This document shows positions 24,075 to 32,447 of a stretch of DNA of 32,659 bases, one piece after another (position 1 is the first letter of the stretch; every line of letters begins with the position of its first letter). The position numbers and the translations under genes were made by a program. The notes beneath the pieces were generated by a model. The model was not told where the DNA came from. It worked only from the letters and a program-made list of their open reading frames with translations, and made no database searches. This DNA is from SIAJ01 sp036266155 (GTDB lineage: Bacteria; Planctomycetota; Planctomycetia; Gemmatales; Gemmataceae), in the NCBI GenBank assembly GCA_036266155.1, contig DATANR010000154.1, forward strand, positions 1-32,659. Reading direction: 5' to 3'.

Positions 24075-24104
24075 GGCCGCGGGACGCTCATCCGTCCCGC
24101 GGCC
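24075..24104. terminator. Hairpin between convergent RTX and truD genes
   Basis: GGCCGCGGGACG (24075-24086) pairs perfectly with CGTCCCGCGGCC (24093-24104) across a six-base loop. It begins ten bases after the RTX stop and overlaps the last codons of truD (stop at 24088-24090). There is no long T tract, so the mechanism is uncertain, but position and stability suggest a shared 3'-end structure. Confidence 0.65.
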
Positions 24105-25149
24105 CATCGCCATCTTCTGCGTCCAACGAATCGGCCTTCATCACTTCCCGCAACAACACGGTCGCATAGCACCCCGCCGGCAAGGAAAACGTCAAACGCA
24201 GCCCATCCGGTTCGCGCGTCGCGGACAGGTCTTCAACGTAAATCAAATTGTGCCGCCGAGTGCCCATTACGAGCTTGCCGAAACCCTCGAACGAGTTCGT
24301 GCTCAGGCCGGCCGCTTCCAACACGATGATCTCGCGCTCAGCGGCAATGCCGTGGGCCGGGAACGTCTTGCGGCCAAACATCGGGCCGGCGGTCACCAAC
24401 TCGCGCGCCGCGAACCGCGCTTGTTCGGTTGGCACATCGACGGCCGTGAACATGCCCCCGGCCGGCCACTTGGCCATCACGTCGCCGGCGAGCACCGTTC
24501 GAAACAATCCGTCCGCCATTCGCCGAGTGAGGTAATCGTTGAACATCAGCGATTGCGCGGCGGACAAAGCCAGCTTGCGCACGAAGGGGTTGCGGACCTT
24601 CGTCGGTTCGCCTTTCAAAATTGACATGCCCAGGCGGGCCGTCTCGCCATCGCGGCCGAAGCGCTGGGGACCGTAGAAATTCGGCAGGCCCTCAGTGCGG
24701 ATGTGCTGCAGAATCGGTTCGACATCCGTGTCATTGGCGCCGCGGACCAGGATGCGAAAGCGGTTCCCCTTCAAATGGCCCGGCTTCAGCTTGTTGGTGT
24801 GCCGCGAAACGCGAAGCGTCTTGATGCCATCGCCTTCGAGGTTACCTAACGTGGGTTCGCAACTAGCGGGAACTGAGACCCATTGCCGCGTGACCGCCCG
24901 TCGATCCTTGAGCCCAGCCGTGCCGACTTCGCTCGTGGGAATGCCAAGCCGACGCGCGACCTGACGCCCGAAAAACTCGGCTCCCAGATCGACCTTCTCG
25001 ATCCACAAGTAGAGATGGTCGCCGGTGCCGGCCGGATCGTAGGCGGGAATCTCTTCAACTTCAAAATCCGCCGGCTCAACCTTGATGCGGCCGCCAACGC
25101 CGGAGAGAGTGGAGGTCAGGAAAGGTAATTGTGGGATGGCGAGAGACAT
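24088..25149 (-). CDS. truD: tRNA pseudouridine(13) synthase
   Basis: A 353-residue enzyme that makes pseudouridine at position 13 of tRNA(Glu). VEPADFEVEEIPAYDPAGTGDHLYLWIEK opens the family. The catalytic D82 is in TAGLKDRRAVTRQW. NKLKPGHLKGNRFRILVRG, PNFYGPQRFGRDG and SAAQSLMFNDYLTRRM follow, as do FGRKTFPAHGIAAERE and RRHNLIYVEDL in the inserted domain. The length is typical. It starts nine bases after the stop of the SNF2 helicase gene on the same strand, so the two are likely co-transcribed. The 3' end overlaps a hairpin. Confidence 0.95.
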   Translation of the reverse strand: MSLAIPQLPFLTSTLSGVGGRIKVEPADFEVEEIPAYDPAGTGDHLYLWIEKVDLGAEFFGRQVARRLGIPTSEVGTAGLKDRRAVTRQWVSVPASCEPTLGNLEGDGIKTLRVSRHTNKLKPGHLKGNRFRILVRGANDTDVEPILQHIRTEGLPNFYGPQRFGRDGETARLGMSILKGEPTKVRNPFVRKLALSAAQSLMFNDYLTRRMADGLFRTVLAGDVMAKWPAGGMFTAVDVPTEQARFAARELVTAGPMFGRKTFPAHGIAAEREIIVLEAAGLSTNSFEGFGKLVMGTRRHNLIYVEDLSATREPDGLRLTFSLPAGCYATVLLREVMKADSLDAEDGDGPRDG

Positions 25150-25158
25150 AAGGACATC

Positions 25159-27327
25159 TTACTCGACATGCTGCAGCAGCGTTCGCAGTGCGGCGGCGGC
25201 GCGTTCGCGGAGGGCGGGCGGCCAGGACACGTCGTCCTCCCACGCGGCCAGGGCTTCGAGCATGCGCACGTTCGCTTCGAGCAGGCCGATTCCAGTGTCC
25301 CTCGCTGGCGCTTCGGGCTCCGACGGCGCGGGCTTCTCGATGCCGACAACCTCGCGGACACCGTCGAGAAACGACGTGTTTCCGAGCGCTCGAAAGTCGA
25401 CCGAGTCACTATCGCCGTCAAAAACGCTGCCAAAGAGCGAGCGCTTGGCCTCAATCGACTTGAGCACCCGTTCTTCGATCGAGCCGCGGGTGACGAAGTT
25501 GACCACGCGCACGGGCCGCTTCTGCCCCATTCGGTGGACGCGCGCGATTCGCTGCTCCAGCACGGCCGGATTCCACGGCAGCTCGAGGTTGATCACCGTA
25601 TCCGCCAGTTGCAGGTTCAGGCCGACACCGCCGGCATCCGTGCTCAAGAAGACCCGGCAGCCGTCCTCCTTGAAGCGCTCGAGCACGGCCCGGCGGTCTT
25701 TGCTCTGAAGTCCGCCGTGCAAGAGTGCGTAGCCGACGCCGAGATCGTCGAGCACCTCGGCCGCCTTGTGCAACATTGTTTCCCACTGACTGAACACGAC
25801 CGCCTTGTGATCGCCCGATGACATCAAGTCCTCTATCACCTCCGCGAATTCGTCTAGTTTTGGCGAGACATTGGTCTGTTTGTCGATGAGGTATGTCGAA
25901 TCGCAAACGAGCCGCATGTTGATGATGCACGCGAGAATCCGCTTGCGATCGAGGTCGGTGAGTACCCCCTTGCTCAGCAGCCGGGCGAGATTGACCTGGT
26001 TTTCCTCGTAGGGGCGGCGCTGCGCTTCCGTCAACTCAACGAAGCGCGTGCTGTCGGTCCGCTCCGGAAGCTGGCCGAGCACCTCGCCGCGGGTTCGCCG
26101 CAAGAGGATCGGGGCCAGACGATCGCGAATCTTGTAAAGGTTGCGGTAGCCGGTGAGGTTGCCCTTCTCGTCGAGCACTCGGTGTTCGTGCAGAAACTCG
26201 AATGCGGGTCCGAGTCGGCGATCGTCGACGAACTGCACGATGCTGTAGAGTTCCTCGAGTCGATTTTCGAGCGGCGTGCCGGTGAGCACGATGGCATAGC
26301 GCGACTGCAGCTTTTTCACGGCTCGTGACGTCTTCGACTCCCAATTCTTAATGCGCTGAGCTTCGTCGAGAACGACCATGTCCGGCCGCCAGGCGTTCAT
26401 CAATTCGAGATCGCGCACGACCTGCTCGTAATTGACCAACTTAAAGAAGGCATCCTGGATGTACTGTTCCTCGCGTGCGTCCTTGAGCCCTTCGACGACC
26501 TGCACCGAGCGGTCGGTGAACTTGCGAATCTCACCTTCCCATTGATACTTCACGGAGGCCGGCGCCACGACGAGTACGCGCCGCACACCACGTTCGCGTG
26601 CCAGCAACTCGATGGCGGCCAGCGTCTGCGGCGTCTTACCGAGGCCCATGTCGTCGCCCAGGATGCTGCGCACGCGACACGCGAGAAACACGGCACCGCG
26701 TGCTTGAAAATCGTAGAGGGGGATCTTGAGCAAGTGACGGACGGTGGCATCGTCGGCATCACGGTCGACCTCGGCCAGCAATTCCTGCTCGCGTCGTGCC
26801 AAGTCGCGGCGCTCGACTTCGCGATCGATGAACTCCATCGCGTCGGACATCACCGTCACGTGCTCGGGCACCGTTTCAATGCTCGTGACGAGGTCGGCGT
26901 AGGCATGTTGGCCGTTCCAGACGCCGGCGTCGTCGAAAAAGCGCTTGGCGAGCGCGCCAAGCGGGTCCGAAAGACGCGGCGGGAGCTGTAAACGCAGTCG
27001 TAGCTGGGCGGCGCCGTAGTCGAGCGTCACCTCCGGTCGAACGACCGCGGCCTTGCGGCGCTTGGACGAATCACCTTCGGCCTGGAGCTTTTCGAGGACC
27101 GCTTCGATGTGCTTGCAGGTGCCGAGCGTGTTCGACTTGAAGTCCGGACAGGTGCAGGAATTGTCGCCCGTGTCGAACCCGCGAATGGCGACGGTGTACT
27201 GCCCCTTGGTCTGCGGATTGGTGACTTTGTAATCGGAGAAAACGCGATTCTTGCCGGTATTTTCAATCTGCAAGTTGGCCGTCCGCGCTCGCTGGCGACG
27301 CAGGTCGATTTGTTCTTCGCGAAGCAT
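25159..27327 (-). CDS. SWIM zinc finger SNF2-family helicase
   Basis: A 722-residue protein. The N-terminal SWIM zinc finger has C58xC60, C71xH73 (CTCPDFKSNTLGTCKH). The SNF2 ATPase follows: motif I DDMGLGKT at 225-232, motif II DEAQ at 321-324, motif III LTGTPLENR at 348-356, then the second RecA lobe with LLHGGLQSKDRR (535-546), STDAGGVGLNLQ and the arginine-finger region QRIARVHRMGQKRP (592-605). It is a double-stranded-DNA translocase and should remodel protein-DNA complexes; its partners are unknown. Bacterial SWIM-SNF2 proteins of this size are frequent in planctomycetes. First gene of a pair with truD. Confidence 0.94.
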   Translation of the reverse strand: MLREEQIDLRRQRARTANLQIENTGKNRVFSDYKVTNPQTKGQYTVAIRGFDTGDNSCTCPDFKSNTLGTCKHIEAVLEKLQAEGDSSKRRKAAVVRPEVTLDYGAAQLRLRLQLPPRLSDPLGALAKRFFDDAGVWNGQHAYADLVTSIETVPEHVTVMSDAMEFIDREVERRDLARREQELLAEVDRDADDATVRHLLKIPLYDFQARGAVFLACRVRSILGDDMGLGKTPQTLAAIELLARERGVRRVLVVAPASVKYQWEGEIRKFTDRSVQVVEGLKDAREEQYIQDAFFKLVNYEQVVRDLELMNAWRPDMVVLDEAQRIKNWESKTSRAVKKLQSRYAIVLTGTPLENRLEELYSIVQFVDDRRLGPAFEFLHEHRVLDEKGNLTGYRNLYKIRDRLAPILLRRTRGEVLGQLPERTDSTRFVELTEAQRRPYEENQVNLARLLSKGVLTDLDRKRILACIINMRLVCDSTYLIDKQTNVSPKLDEFAEVIEDLMSSGDHKAVVFSQWETMLHKAAEVLDDLGVGYALLHGGLQSKDRRAVLERFKEDGCRVFLSTDAGGVGLNLQLADTVINLELPWNPAVLEQRIARVHRMGQKRPVRVVNFVTRGSIEERVLKSIEAKRSLFGSVFDGDSDSVDFRALGNTSFLDGVREVVGIEKPAPSEPEAPARDTGIGLLEANVRMLEALAAWEDDVSWPPALRERAAAALRTLLQHVE

Positions 27328-27453
27328 CGACGACCCTCATGGCGGCCTCGAAGTGAGGCGGCTCTTACCATGATACCGGTCAGGTGCCTGTGCATTAACC
27401 GGGTGGGAAGGCCAGCCGAATCGCCTAAACAAGTGGGGTAAATTGAACTGCGT

Positions 27454-27482
27454 TTGACCGCCGTGGAAATGTCTGGTACAGT
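27454..27482 (+). promoter_or_regulatory. Candidate promoter of the DUF1501 gene
   Basis: TTGACC (27454-27459), 17 bases, then TACAGT (27477-27482), with TGG just before the -10 as in extended -10 promoters. The start codon is 66 bases downstream. The spacing is ideal for a housekeeping sigma factor. Confidence 0.5.
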
Positions 27483-27548
27483 TTTCTTGTCGGCCTCCCA
27501 CCTGACTAGCCTCTCCCGAGTGTTTGAACTTCTGTTGGGCTAACTGGC

Positions 27549-28850
27549 ATGCTGACCTTGCTTGCGTCCCAGGATGGGGCGCGCGGCGTAAGCCACTCGC
27601 GGCGCGATTTCCTGCGCATCGGCTCCCTGACCGCCGGCGCGCTCGCACTCCCGAATCTTTTGCGAGCCCGCGACTATTCGTCGCGTGCCGGCCTCTCCAC
27701 CAAGAAAACTTCTGTTGTCTGGCTCTGGCTGGCCGGCGGCCCGTCACAGATCGAGACATTTGATCCCAAGCCGGATGCCCCCGCGGAAATTCGTTCCGTC
27801 ACCGGTGCAGTGAAGACCAAGTTGCCCGGCGCCCAACTCGGCGGCACCTTCGAACGCATGGCGGCCAATGCCGACAAGTTCGCTTTCGTCCGCTCGTTCG
27901 CTCACAGCAACTCCGGCCACGGCGGCGGCACGCATTGGGTGATGACCGGGTATGACTATCCCGCGGCTGACAATGGCGCCGCGCCGATCCGCCCGTGTTG
28001 CGGCTCGATGTTGTCGCGCTATCGCGGCGCGACGGGTCACGATGGTCTGCCGACTTTTGTCCGCTTCCGCGACATCCTGGCCGACGGTCCCGCATGGCTT
28101 GGCCAGCAATACGCGCCGTTCGCGCTCGATGGCAAGGCGCGTGAAAACATGACGTTGCGCGGCACGCTCGACGACCTCAATGATCACCGCGCCTTGCTCC
28201 GCTCTTTCGACACCGCACGTCGCGACGTCGAACGCTCGGGACTCATGCACGGCATGGACGCCTTCGAGACGCAGGCTTTTGATCTCGTCGTTGGCAAGGC
28301 CCGCGACGCGTTCAACATCGGCAAAGAAGATCCGCGCCTCCGCGATCAATATGGTCCGGGAGTTGGCGAGCGTTTGTTGCTGGCCCGGCGACTGTGCGAA
28401 GCCGGCGTCGGCTTCGTGACCGTGCATAGCGGCGGTTGGGATATGCACGGGTCCATTGAGAAAGGGTTCCGGCAACAAGGCCCGGCAGTGGATCGAGCGG
28501 TGTGCGCCTTCGTGGCCGACCTCGCAGAGCGCGGCCTGGAGGACGATATTCTGCTCGTCATCACGGGTGAGTTTGGTCGAACACCCAAACTAAACACGGC
28601 GGCGGGACGCGATCACTGGGCGCCATTGTCGACACTGGCATTCGCTGGCGGCGGTCTCAAGATGGGGCAGGTCATTGGTGAATCGTCCGCACGTGCGGAA
28701 GCGCCGAAGTCGCGCCCGATTGGTCCACAAGACTTGATGGCGACACTCTTTCACGTGCTTGGCATGCCGGCCGACTTACAGTACGTTGACCCTTCTGGCC
28801 GGCCGATGACGATGCTCAACGGCGGCAAGCCGATCGGCGAATTGCTGTAA
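27549..28850 (+). CDS. DUF1501 family protein, Tat-exported
   Basis: A 433-residue protein. The Tat signal SRRDFLRIG is at residues 17-25, followed by the hydrophobic SLTAGALALPNLL. DUF1501 marks: VVWLWLAGGPSQIETFDPKPDAPAEIR, FAFVRSFAHSNSGHGGGTHWVMTGYDYP, GFVTVHSGGWDMHG, LLVITGEFGRTPKLN and the closing DLMATLFHVLGMP. The fold resembles sulfatase/alkaline phosphatase superfamily enzymes; substrate and activity are not known. In planctomycetes these genes often follow a DUF1549/DUF1553 gene, but none is here, so this is a stand-alone copy. No strong ribosome binding site. Confidence 0.93.
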   Translation: MLTLLASQDGARGVSHSRRDFLRIGSLTAGALALPNLLRARDYSSRAGLSTKKTSVVWLWLAGGPSQIETFDPKPDAPAEIRSVTGAVKTKLPGAQLGGTFERMAANADKFAFVRSFAHSNSGHGGGTHWVMTGYDYPAADNGAAPIRPCCGSMLSRYRGATGHDGLPTFVRFRDILADGPAWLGQQYAPFALDGKARENMTLRGTLDDLNDHRALLRSFDTARRDVERSGLMHGMDAFETQAFDLVVGKARDAFNIGKEDPRLRDQYGPGVGERLLLARRLCEAGVGFVTVHSGGWDMHGSIEKGFRQQGPAVDRAVCAFVADLAERGLEDDILLVITGEFGRTPKLNTAAGRDHWAPLSTLAFAGGGLKMGQVIGESSARAEAPKSRPIGPQDLMATLFHVLGMPADLQYVDPSGRPMTMLNGGKPIGELL

Positions 28851-28854
28851 ACGA

Positions 28855-28882
28855 CCGGTCGGCGGATAATACCGCCGACCGG
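28855..28882. terminator. Hairpin between the DUF1501 gene and the convergent small exported-protein gene
   Basis: CCGGTCGGCGG (28855-28865) pairs perfectly with CCGCCGACCGG (28872-28882) across the loop ATAATA. It begins four bases after the DUF1501 stop and ends 15 bases before the stop of the minus-strand neighbour, so it can serve both. No T tract. Confidence 0.7.
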
Positions 28883-28897
28883 CCATTCGCAGAGACA

Positions 28898-29206
28898 TCA
28901 TTTTCGTGTTGCACGAATGGACGAAGCGACCATTCGATCGCCGTCTTTTTCGTAGGTCACCTGGACCTCGTCATCCGCTTGCAGATCAGCCAGTTTCGAT
29001 TCCTTGTCGTTCACGGTGATCTTGCAGTCCTTTCCGCCGTGGATCGTCCAGGCCTTGCCGTCGGCATCGTTCATGACGAACTCGTTCTTGTCCGCAGTGA
29101 CCGTTTTGACCTTGCCCTTGGCGTCGGCCGCGAAGGCCGTCGTGGCAAAGGTAAACACGGCAACAAACGCGAGGACGGGGGCGATGTGACGCAGCATACG
29201 GATCAC
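28898..29206 (-). CDS. Small exported protein, DUF5666-like beta fold
   Basis: A 102-residue protein. It starts at GTG (29206), with AGGGAGG seven bases upstream; an ATG three codons later is too far from this site. Signal peptide: HIAPVLAFVAVFTFATTAFA. The mature part, about 75 residues, has KGKVKTVTADKNEFVMNDADGKAWTIHGGKD and DLQADDEVQVTYEKDGDRMVASSIRA, a small beta barrel with the pattern seen in DUF5666-like proteins. Family assignment is tentative. Probably periplasmic. Confidence 0.78.
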   Translation of the reverse strand: MIRMLRHIAPVLAFVAVFTFATTAFAADAKGKVKTVTADKNEFVMNDADGKAWTIHGGKDCKITVNDKESKLADLQADDEVQVTYEKDGDRMVASSIRATRK

Positions 29207-29934
29207 GGTGTAGCCTCCCTGAAGGAACGGAACAGCGACGATCCGGCACCACGACGTACGTGTGCCGGAGCTGCGCTGGTGCAGCCAACTCCTAAGCAAC
29301 TCCTAAGCCAATCCCGGACTTGGCAAGTGAGGGGGCCAAGTCCAACCAATACCGACCTGACAGGGCGAAAGACATGAGCCTGTCAGCGGCGGGCGTTTGG
29401 GTGCAGCCCGCGTGCCAGCCCAACCTCAAGAAGGAAGGCGGTTAAAGTGGGACTTCCGTAATCGTTGGCCCATACGCCAATTGCGCCGTGGCGGGATTTG
29501 TACCGACTCGACGGCCGATGATGAAACGCAAGCGCTTGCGCAACCGATTGCGCTTTCTATTGGAACCAATTTGCTAACCAATTTCAACGAATCCACTCAT
29601 TCGCGTCCAGGCCGCGTGGCCAACGCGTCAGATAGACCCAACGGCCATCCTTTCACCGCAATCGACGCGCCGAAAGATTCAACGGATTGCGGTCCTGTGA
29701 TTCTGTTCAAACCGAATCAGCGGTAACTTGCCGAACTGGGTTTCGACTCGGCGGTATGGGCAAGCCGTGCCGATTGTTCCGCGTCAGATTGTGCGTGCAA
29801 TATCGGCGGGTAGTGATAAGCGTGTTATGCGTGCGCATGGCGTTCCGACAAAGAAGGGGGACTAACCGGGTTGCCGAACTGGGGGGGCTGCCCTCCCGTG
29901 ACACCCCACTTGGCGGATGCCGGAGGATGTTGGC
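29207..29934. other. 728-base non-coding stretch upstream of the BBP7 gene
   Basis: No convincing gene was found. The open frame at 29397-29726 has no ribosome binding site, no recognisable domain, and lower GC than the genes around it. The stretch contains AACTCCTAAGC twice in tandem near 29288-29308. It also has an inverted repeat CTGACAGG (29357-29364) / CCTGTCAG (29379-29386), and a 13-base direct repeat noted separately. It is divergently flanked, so it should hold promoters for the small exported protein and for BBP7. Confidence 0.55.
29728..29883 (+). repeat. 13-base direct repeat upstream of BBP7
   Basis: TTGCCGAACTGGG occurs at 29728-29740 and again at 29871-29883, 143 bases apart, and the second copy ends 52 bases before the BBP7 start. 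It might be a pair of regulator sites or the scar of a small duplication. Confidence 0.5.
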
Positions 29935-31269
29935 ATGGACCTGCGAATGGGCCTTGGCGTGATGGTGGTCGCGATTGCCAACTGGCCAGTCCTGGCTGGG
30001 CCACCGGACGGGTCTTCGCCCCGGATCGTCATCGTCAACGACGACACGCCGACGGCGCGGAAGATCATCAATCTGAAACCGGACAACGACACACCCAAAC
30101 AGCGCGTCGTCGACCTGGATTCAGACACGCTGGCCCCGCCTGTCGAGCGCTTGCCGGACGTCGATACGCCGCGCATGGAAGGCGTGGCCGGCGCGTCGGT
30201 TTATCAACCGATCTGTCCGCAGCCGCGTGTTTGGATCGAAGGCGACTTCATTTCCTGGAAAGTGCAAAAGGGCCCGCTGGGTTTTCCGCTGGTGACGACC
30301 GCCGATCCCAATGACGGCCCGAGGGCGGGCGCCATCGGCTTGCCGAGCACGCGTATCCTCTTTGGCGGCGGCGACCTCGACTACAGCCGTTCGCCGGGCT
30401 TCCGACTGACGGTTGGGGGATGGCTCAACAATGACCCGGTTGGGGTCGAAGCGACCGTGTTCTGGCTCAACTCCAGCGACATCATGTTCGGCGCCGCGTC
30501 GAATGGTCTTGGGCTCCCCGCGATCTACTTGCCGTCGTTCAATGTCGTCACGGGCAATGAGGGCCGACTTACCGTCGCGGATTCGCTGGCCGGATTTGCC
30601 GGCGGCGTCGGCATCCGCAGCCAATCGCGATTGTGGGGTTGGGATGCGAACGCGGTTTTCGCACTGTCACGCGGATCGACCGAGGTGACCTTGCTCGCCG
30701 GCTTTCGCTATGCGGACATGTCGGAGTCTTTGCAGATCCAGTCGTCATCGCGCGACCTCGTGCTGTTGACGCAGAACGAGGCGCTCGATCAATTCGACAC
30801 AGCAAATCAGTTTTATGGCGGCCAGGTCGGCGCGCGGATCAATCAAGAACTGGGCCGGTGGTCGCTCGGCGCGACCGCGAAACTGGCCGTCGGCGAGACC
30901 TTTCAAACGATCAACGTGAGCGGCGTCACACGCCAATCGGCGCCGGCCAACACCTTCGCCGGCGGCTTCTATGCCTTGCCGAGCAACATCGGCCGCCGCA
31001 CAGTCGACCACCTGTCGGCGATCCCCGAATTGAATCTGCGTGCCGGCTATCAGGTGACGAATTGCCTGCGTGCCTTCGTGGGTTATGACGTGCTTTGTTG
31101 GACCCAGGTCGCCCGACCCGGCGACCAGATCGACCGCGCGACTAATCCGACGCAAAGCCCAGTCTTTGGCGCCGGCTCGCTGACCGGCGCGGCACGCCCG
31201 GCCTGGCTCACCAACAGCGGCGGCTTCTATGCCCAGGGCTTCTCCGTCGGCGTGGAATTCCGCTACTAA
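29935..31269 (+). CDS. BBP7 family outer-membrane beta-barrel protein
   Basis: A 444-residue protein. ATG at 29935 has GGAGG eight bases upstream, which decides it over an ATG at 29917. Signal peptide: MGLGVMVVAIANWPVLAG. An Asp/Pro-rich segment with repeated TP motifs follows (about residues 25-85). The BBP7 opening is VWIEGDFISWKVQKGPLGFPLVTT. Alternating strands with aromatic ends follow: FRLTVGGWLNN, VGVEATVFWLNS, LLAGFRYADMSESL and LNLRAGYQVTNCLRAFVGYDVLCW. The last strand is YAQGFSVGVEFRY, ending on an aromatic residue as barrel proteins do. BBP7 proteins are abundant in planctomycetes; their cargo is unknown. Confidence 0.9.
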   Translation: MDLRMGLGVMVVAIANWPVLAGPPDGSSPRIVIVNDDTPTARKIINLKPDNDTPKQRVVDLDSDTLAPPVERLPDVDTPRMEGVAGASVYQPICPQPRVWIEGDFISWKVQKGPLGFPLVTTADPNDGPRAGAIGLPSTRILFGGGDLDYSRSPGFRLTVGGWLNNDPVGVEATVFWLNSSDIMFGAASNGLGLPAIYLPSFNVVTGNEGRLTVADSLAGFAGGVGIRSQSRLWGWDANAVFALSRGSTEVTLLAGFRYADMSESLQIQSSSRDLVLLTQNEALDQFDTANQFYGGQVGARINQELGRWSLGATAKLAVGETFQTINVSGVTRQSAPANTFAGGFYALPSNIGRRTVDHLSAIPELNLRAGYQVTNCLRAFVGYDVLCWTQVARPGDQIDRATNPTQSPVFGAGSLTGAARPAWLTNSGGFYAQGFSVGVEFRY

Positions 31270-31295
31270 CGAGTTGCGATCAGCGCGGGAAAAAC

Positions 31296-31334
31296 CAACG
31301 CGGCTCGATTCCCAATGGGAACCGAGCCGCGTTG
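31296..31334. terminator. Hairpin after the BBP7 gene
   Basis: CAACGCGGCTCG (31296-31307) pairs perfectly with CGAGCCGCGTTG (31323-31334). Inside it, after one mismatch, TTCCC pairs with GGGAA across the loop AAT, for a stem of 17 pairs in total. It begins 26 bases after the BBP7 stop and lies before the convergent gene at 31359, so it may serve both directions. Confidence 0.75.
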
Positions 31335-31358
31335 CTCATTGCCCGACGGCGCGCTCCC

Positions 31359-31835
31359 TCACCGATCCCCGTCACACTTTGGGTTCCATTCGCAGAGCAC
31401 CATGTTGTGAGTCCGGCGAAAGCGAACGATGTTCCGCGGGAGGCCGCGATTCAAGTTCTTCGCCGTTTCATGGAGCCGTTGCTGGGCGTCGCGTTCAGAT
31501 TCGTTCGTTTCGCGCGGCAACGGGTTGGTGATCGGCGACGTCGGCCAGCCTTTCGTTTCGAACGCGTTCAATACCGCTGTTTGAAAGGGGGCGGGCTGGC
31601 GAAACACTTTCAGTAGTCGATCGCCGATGTATAGTCGTCGCCAGGCCGCGTCCCACCGTGGCCGAGCGACCAACAGCGTGTCCGATGTCTGGAGGGCCTG
31701 CATCAGTCGGCGCAAATGTTCAATCCCCGCGTCGGTCAACAAGGGACGACAGGCATGCGCGGCCTGCTCGTGCGCTCTCAAGAGCGTTAGATAGCACGAC
31801 AGCGGATCCCTGGTGTGCATCATGTTGGAAAGCAT
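31359..31835 (-). CDS. Conserved-looking protein of unknown function
   Basis: About 158 residues; the start is uncertain. Candidates are ATG at 31835, 31823 or 31820, or GTG at 31937, and none has a clear ribosome binding site. The C-terminal half (RLYIGDRLLKVFRQPAPFQ, LNAFETKGWPTSPITNPLP, RLHETAKNLNRG, IVRFRRTHNMVLCEW) resembles, from memory, a planctomycete-specific domain that begins LxVGxxLxKxFxxPA and ends in an FRxxGxGxxWE-like strand, with a winged-helix-like layout. No function is known to me. It is convergent with BBP7 across a hairpin. Confidence 0.6.
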   Translation of the reverse strand: MLSNMMHTRDPLSCYLTLLRAHEQAAHACRPLLTDAGIEHLRRLMQALQTSDTLLVARPRWDAAWRRLYIGDRLLKVFRQPAPFQTAVLNAFETKGWPTSPITNPLPRETNESERDAQQRLHETAKNLNRGLPRNIVRFRRTHNMVLCEWNPKCDGDR

Positions 31836-32028
31836 GGGGCGACATTCGCAGTTGGTGAGTTCGCATGTGGGCGACACATGCCGGCAAGATTCACCTGCCA
31901 TTCTGACCAATCGAGAATGCCGAGCGAAAAGTGTCACGGATTTCGAAGAAATCGAAAAATGTCATTCCGGGCGGCGAATCCATGGCGCGCCGCGCTGTTG
32001 CCAAGCCAGCCGGCCGTGACAGCTGAGG

Positions 32029-32430
32029 TCATTTGCGGACGGGTGCGGCAACCGTCGGCAAAGTTGTCAACTTGATGTGCGACGGCTGCTTGGCGGTTCG
32101 AAATACCTGCTGTCTAGCAGTTTGAAAATCCGAGTCCTTGGCTTCAAAGATGTTCGCCACGTACTTCTGCGGGTTCCGATCGATGAGTGGAAACCAACTG
32201 CTGCTCACCTGCACCATGATGCGGTGCCCCTTGCGGAAGCAATGGTGGCTCCAGTGCAGGTCGATCGTTTACTCTTCCACACGTCCCGGCTCAACCGCTT
32301 CCGGCTTCTCCAAACTCTTGCGATATCGGGCTCTGACCGGCTCGCCGATCACGAGTTGCTCGAAGCCGCCGAACTCCACATCGTCCGCAAACAACGAGCG
32401 CACTTGCAAATCGCATTGTGAAGTTCCATT
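32029..32430 (-). pseudogene. CocE/NonD family hydrolase, C-terminal remnant with in-frame stop
   Basis: The minus strand reads FGGFEQLVIGEPVRARYRKS, LEKPEAVEPGRVEE, a TAA at 32269-32271, then in the same frame TIDLHWSHHCFRKGHRIMVQ, SSSWFPLIDRNPQKYVANIF and EAKDSDFQ, ending PTVAAPVRK. This is the C-terminal jelly-roll domain of CocE/NonD (X-Pro dipeptidyl-peptidase-like) hydrolases. Relatives normally have an aromatic residue where the stop is, so TAC or TAT to TAA is the simplest change. Upstream, the match ends near 32415-32430, where an inverted-repeat element starts. The catalytic domain is therefore gone or displaced beyond the window. About 130 of an expected 600 or more residues remain. 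Confidence 0.82.
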
Positions 32431-32447
32431 GGACGCCGGAGGCGTCC
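32431..32447. repeat. Short palindrome at the edge of the terminal element
   Basis: GGACGCC-GGA-GGCGTCC, a seven-pair stem with a three-base loop, overlapping the outer end (32444) of the inverted-repeat element. It marks the junction with the CocE remnant and may be part of the element. Confidence 0.6.

Noticed and set aside
22931..24172. Long minus-strand open frame antisense to the RTX gene
   Set aside because: It mirrors the GGxGxD codon repeats and reads as low-complexity Val/Ala/Ile; no ribosome binding site or domain. The plus-strand RTX protein explains the sequence.
27579..27605. GGCGTAAGCC core inside the DUF1501 N-terminus, like the GTAA repeat
   Set aside because: Only three pairs flank the GTAA here, the GGCGAGCG end is missing, and the bases encode the residues leading into the Tat motif. 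Probably chance in GC-rich sequence.
29397..29726. 109-residue plus-strand frame in the non-coding stretch
   Set aside because: No ribosome binding site, mixed composition, no domain; judged to be chance.
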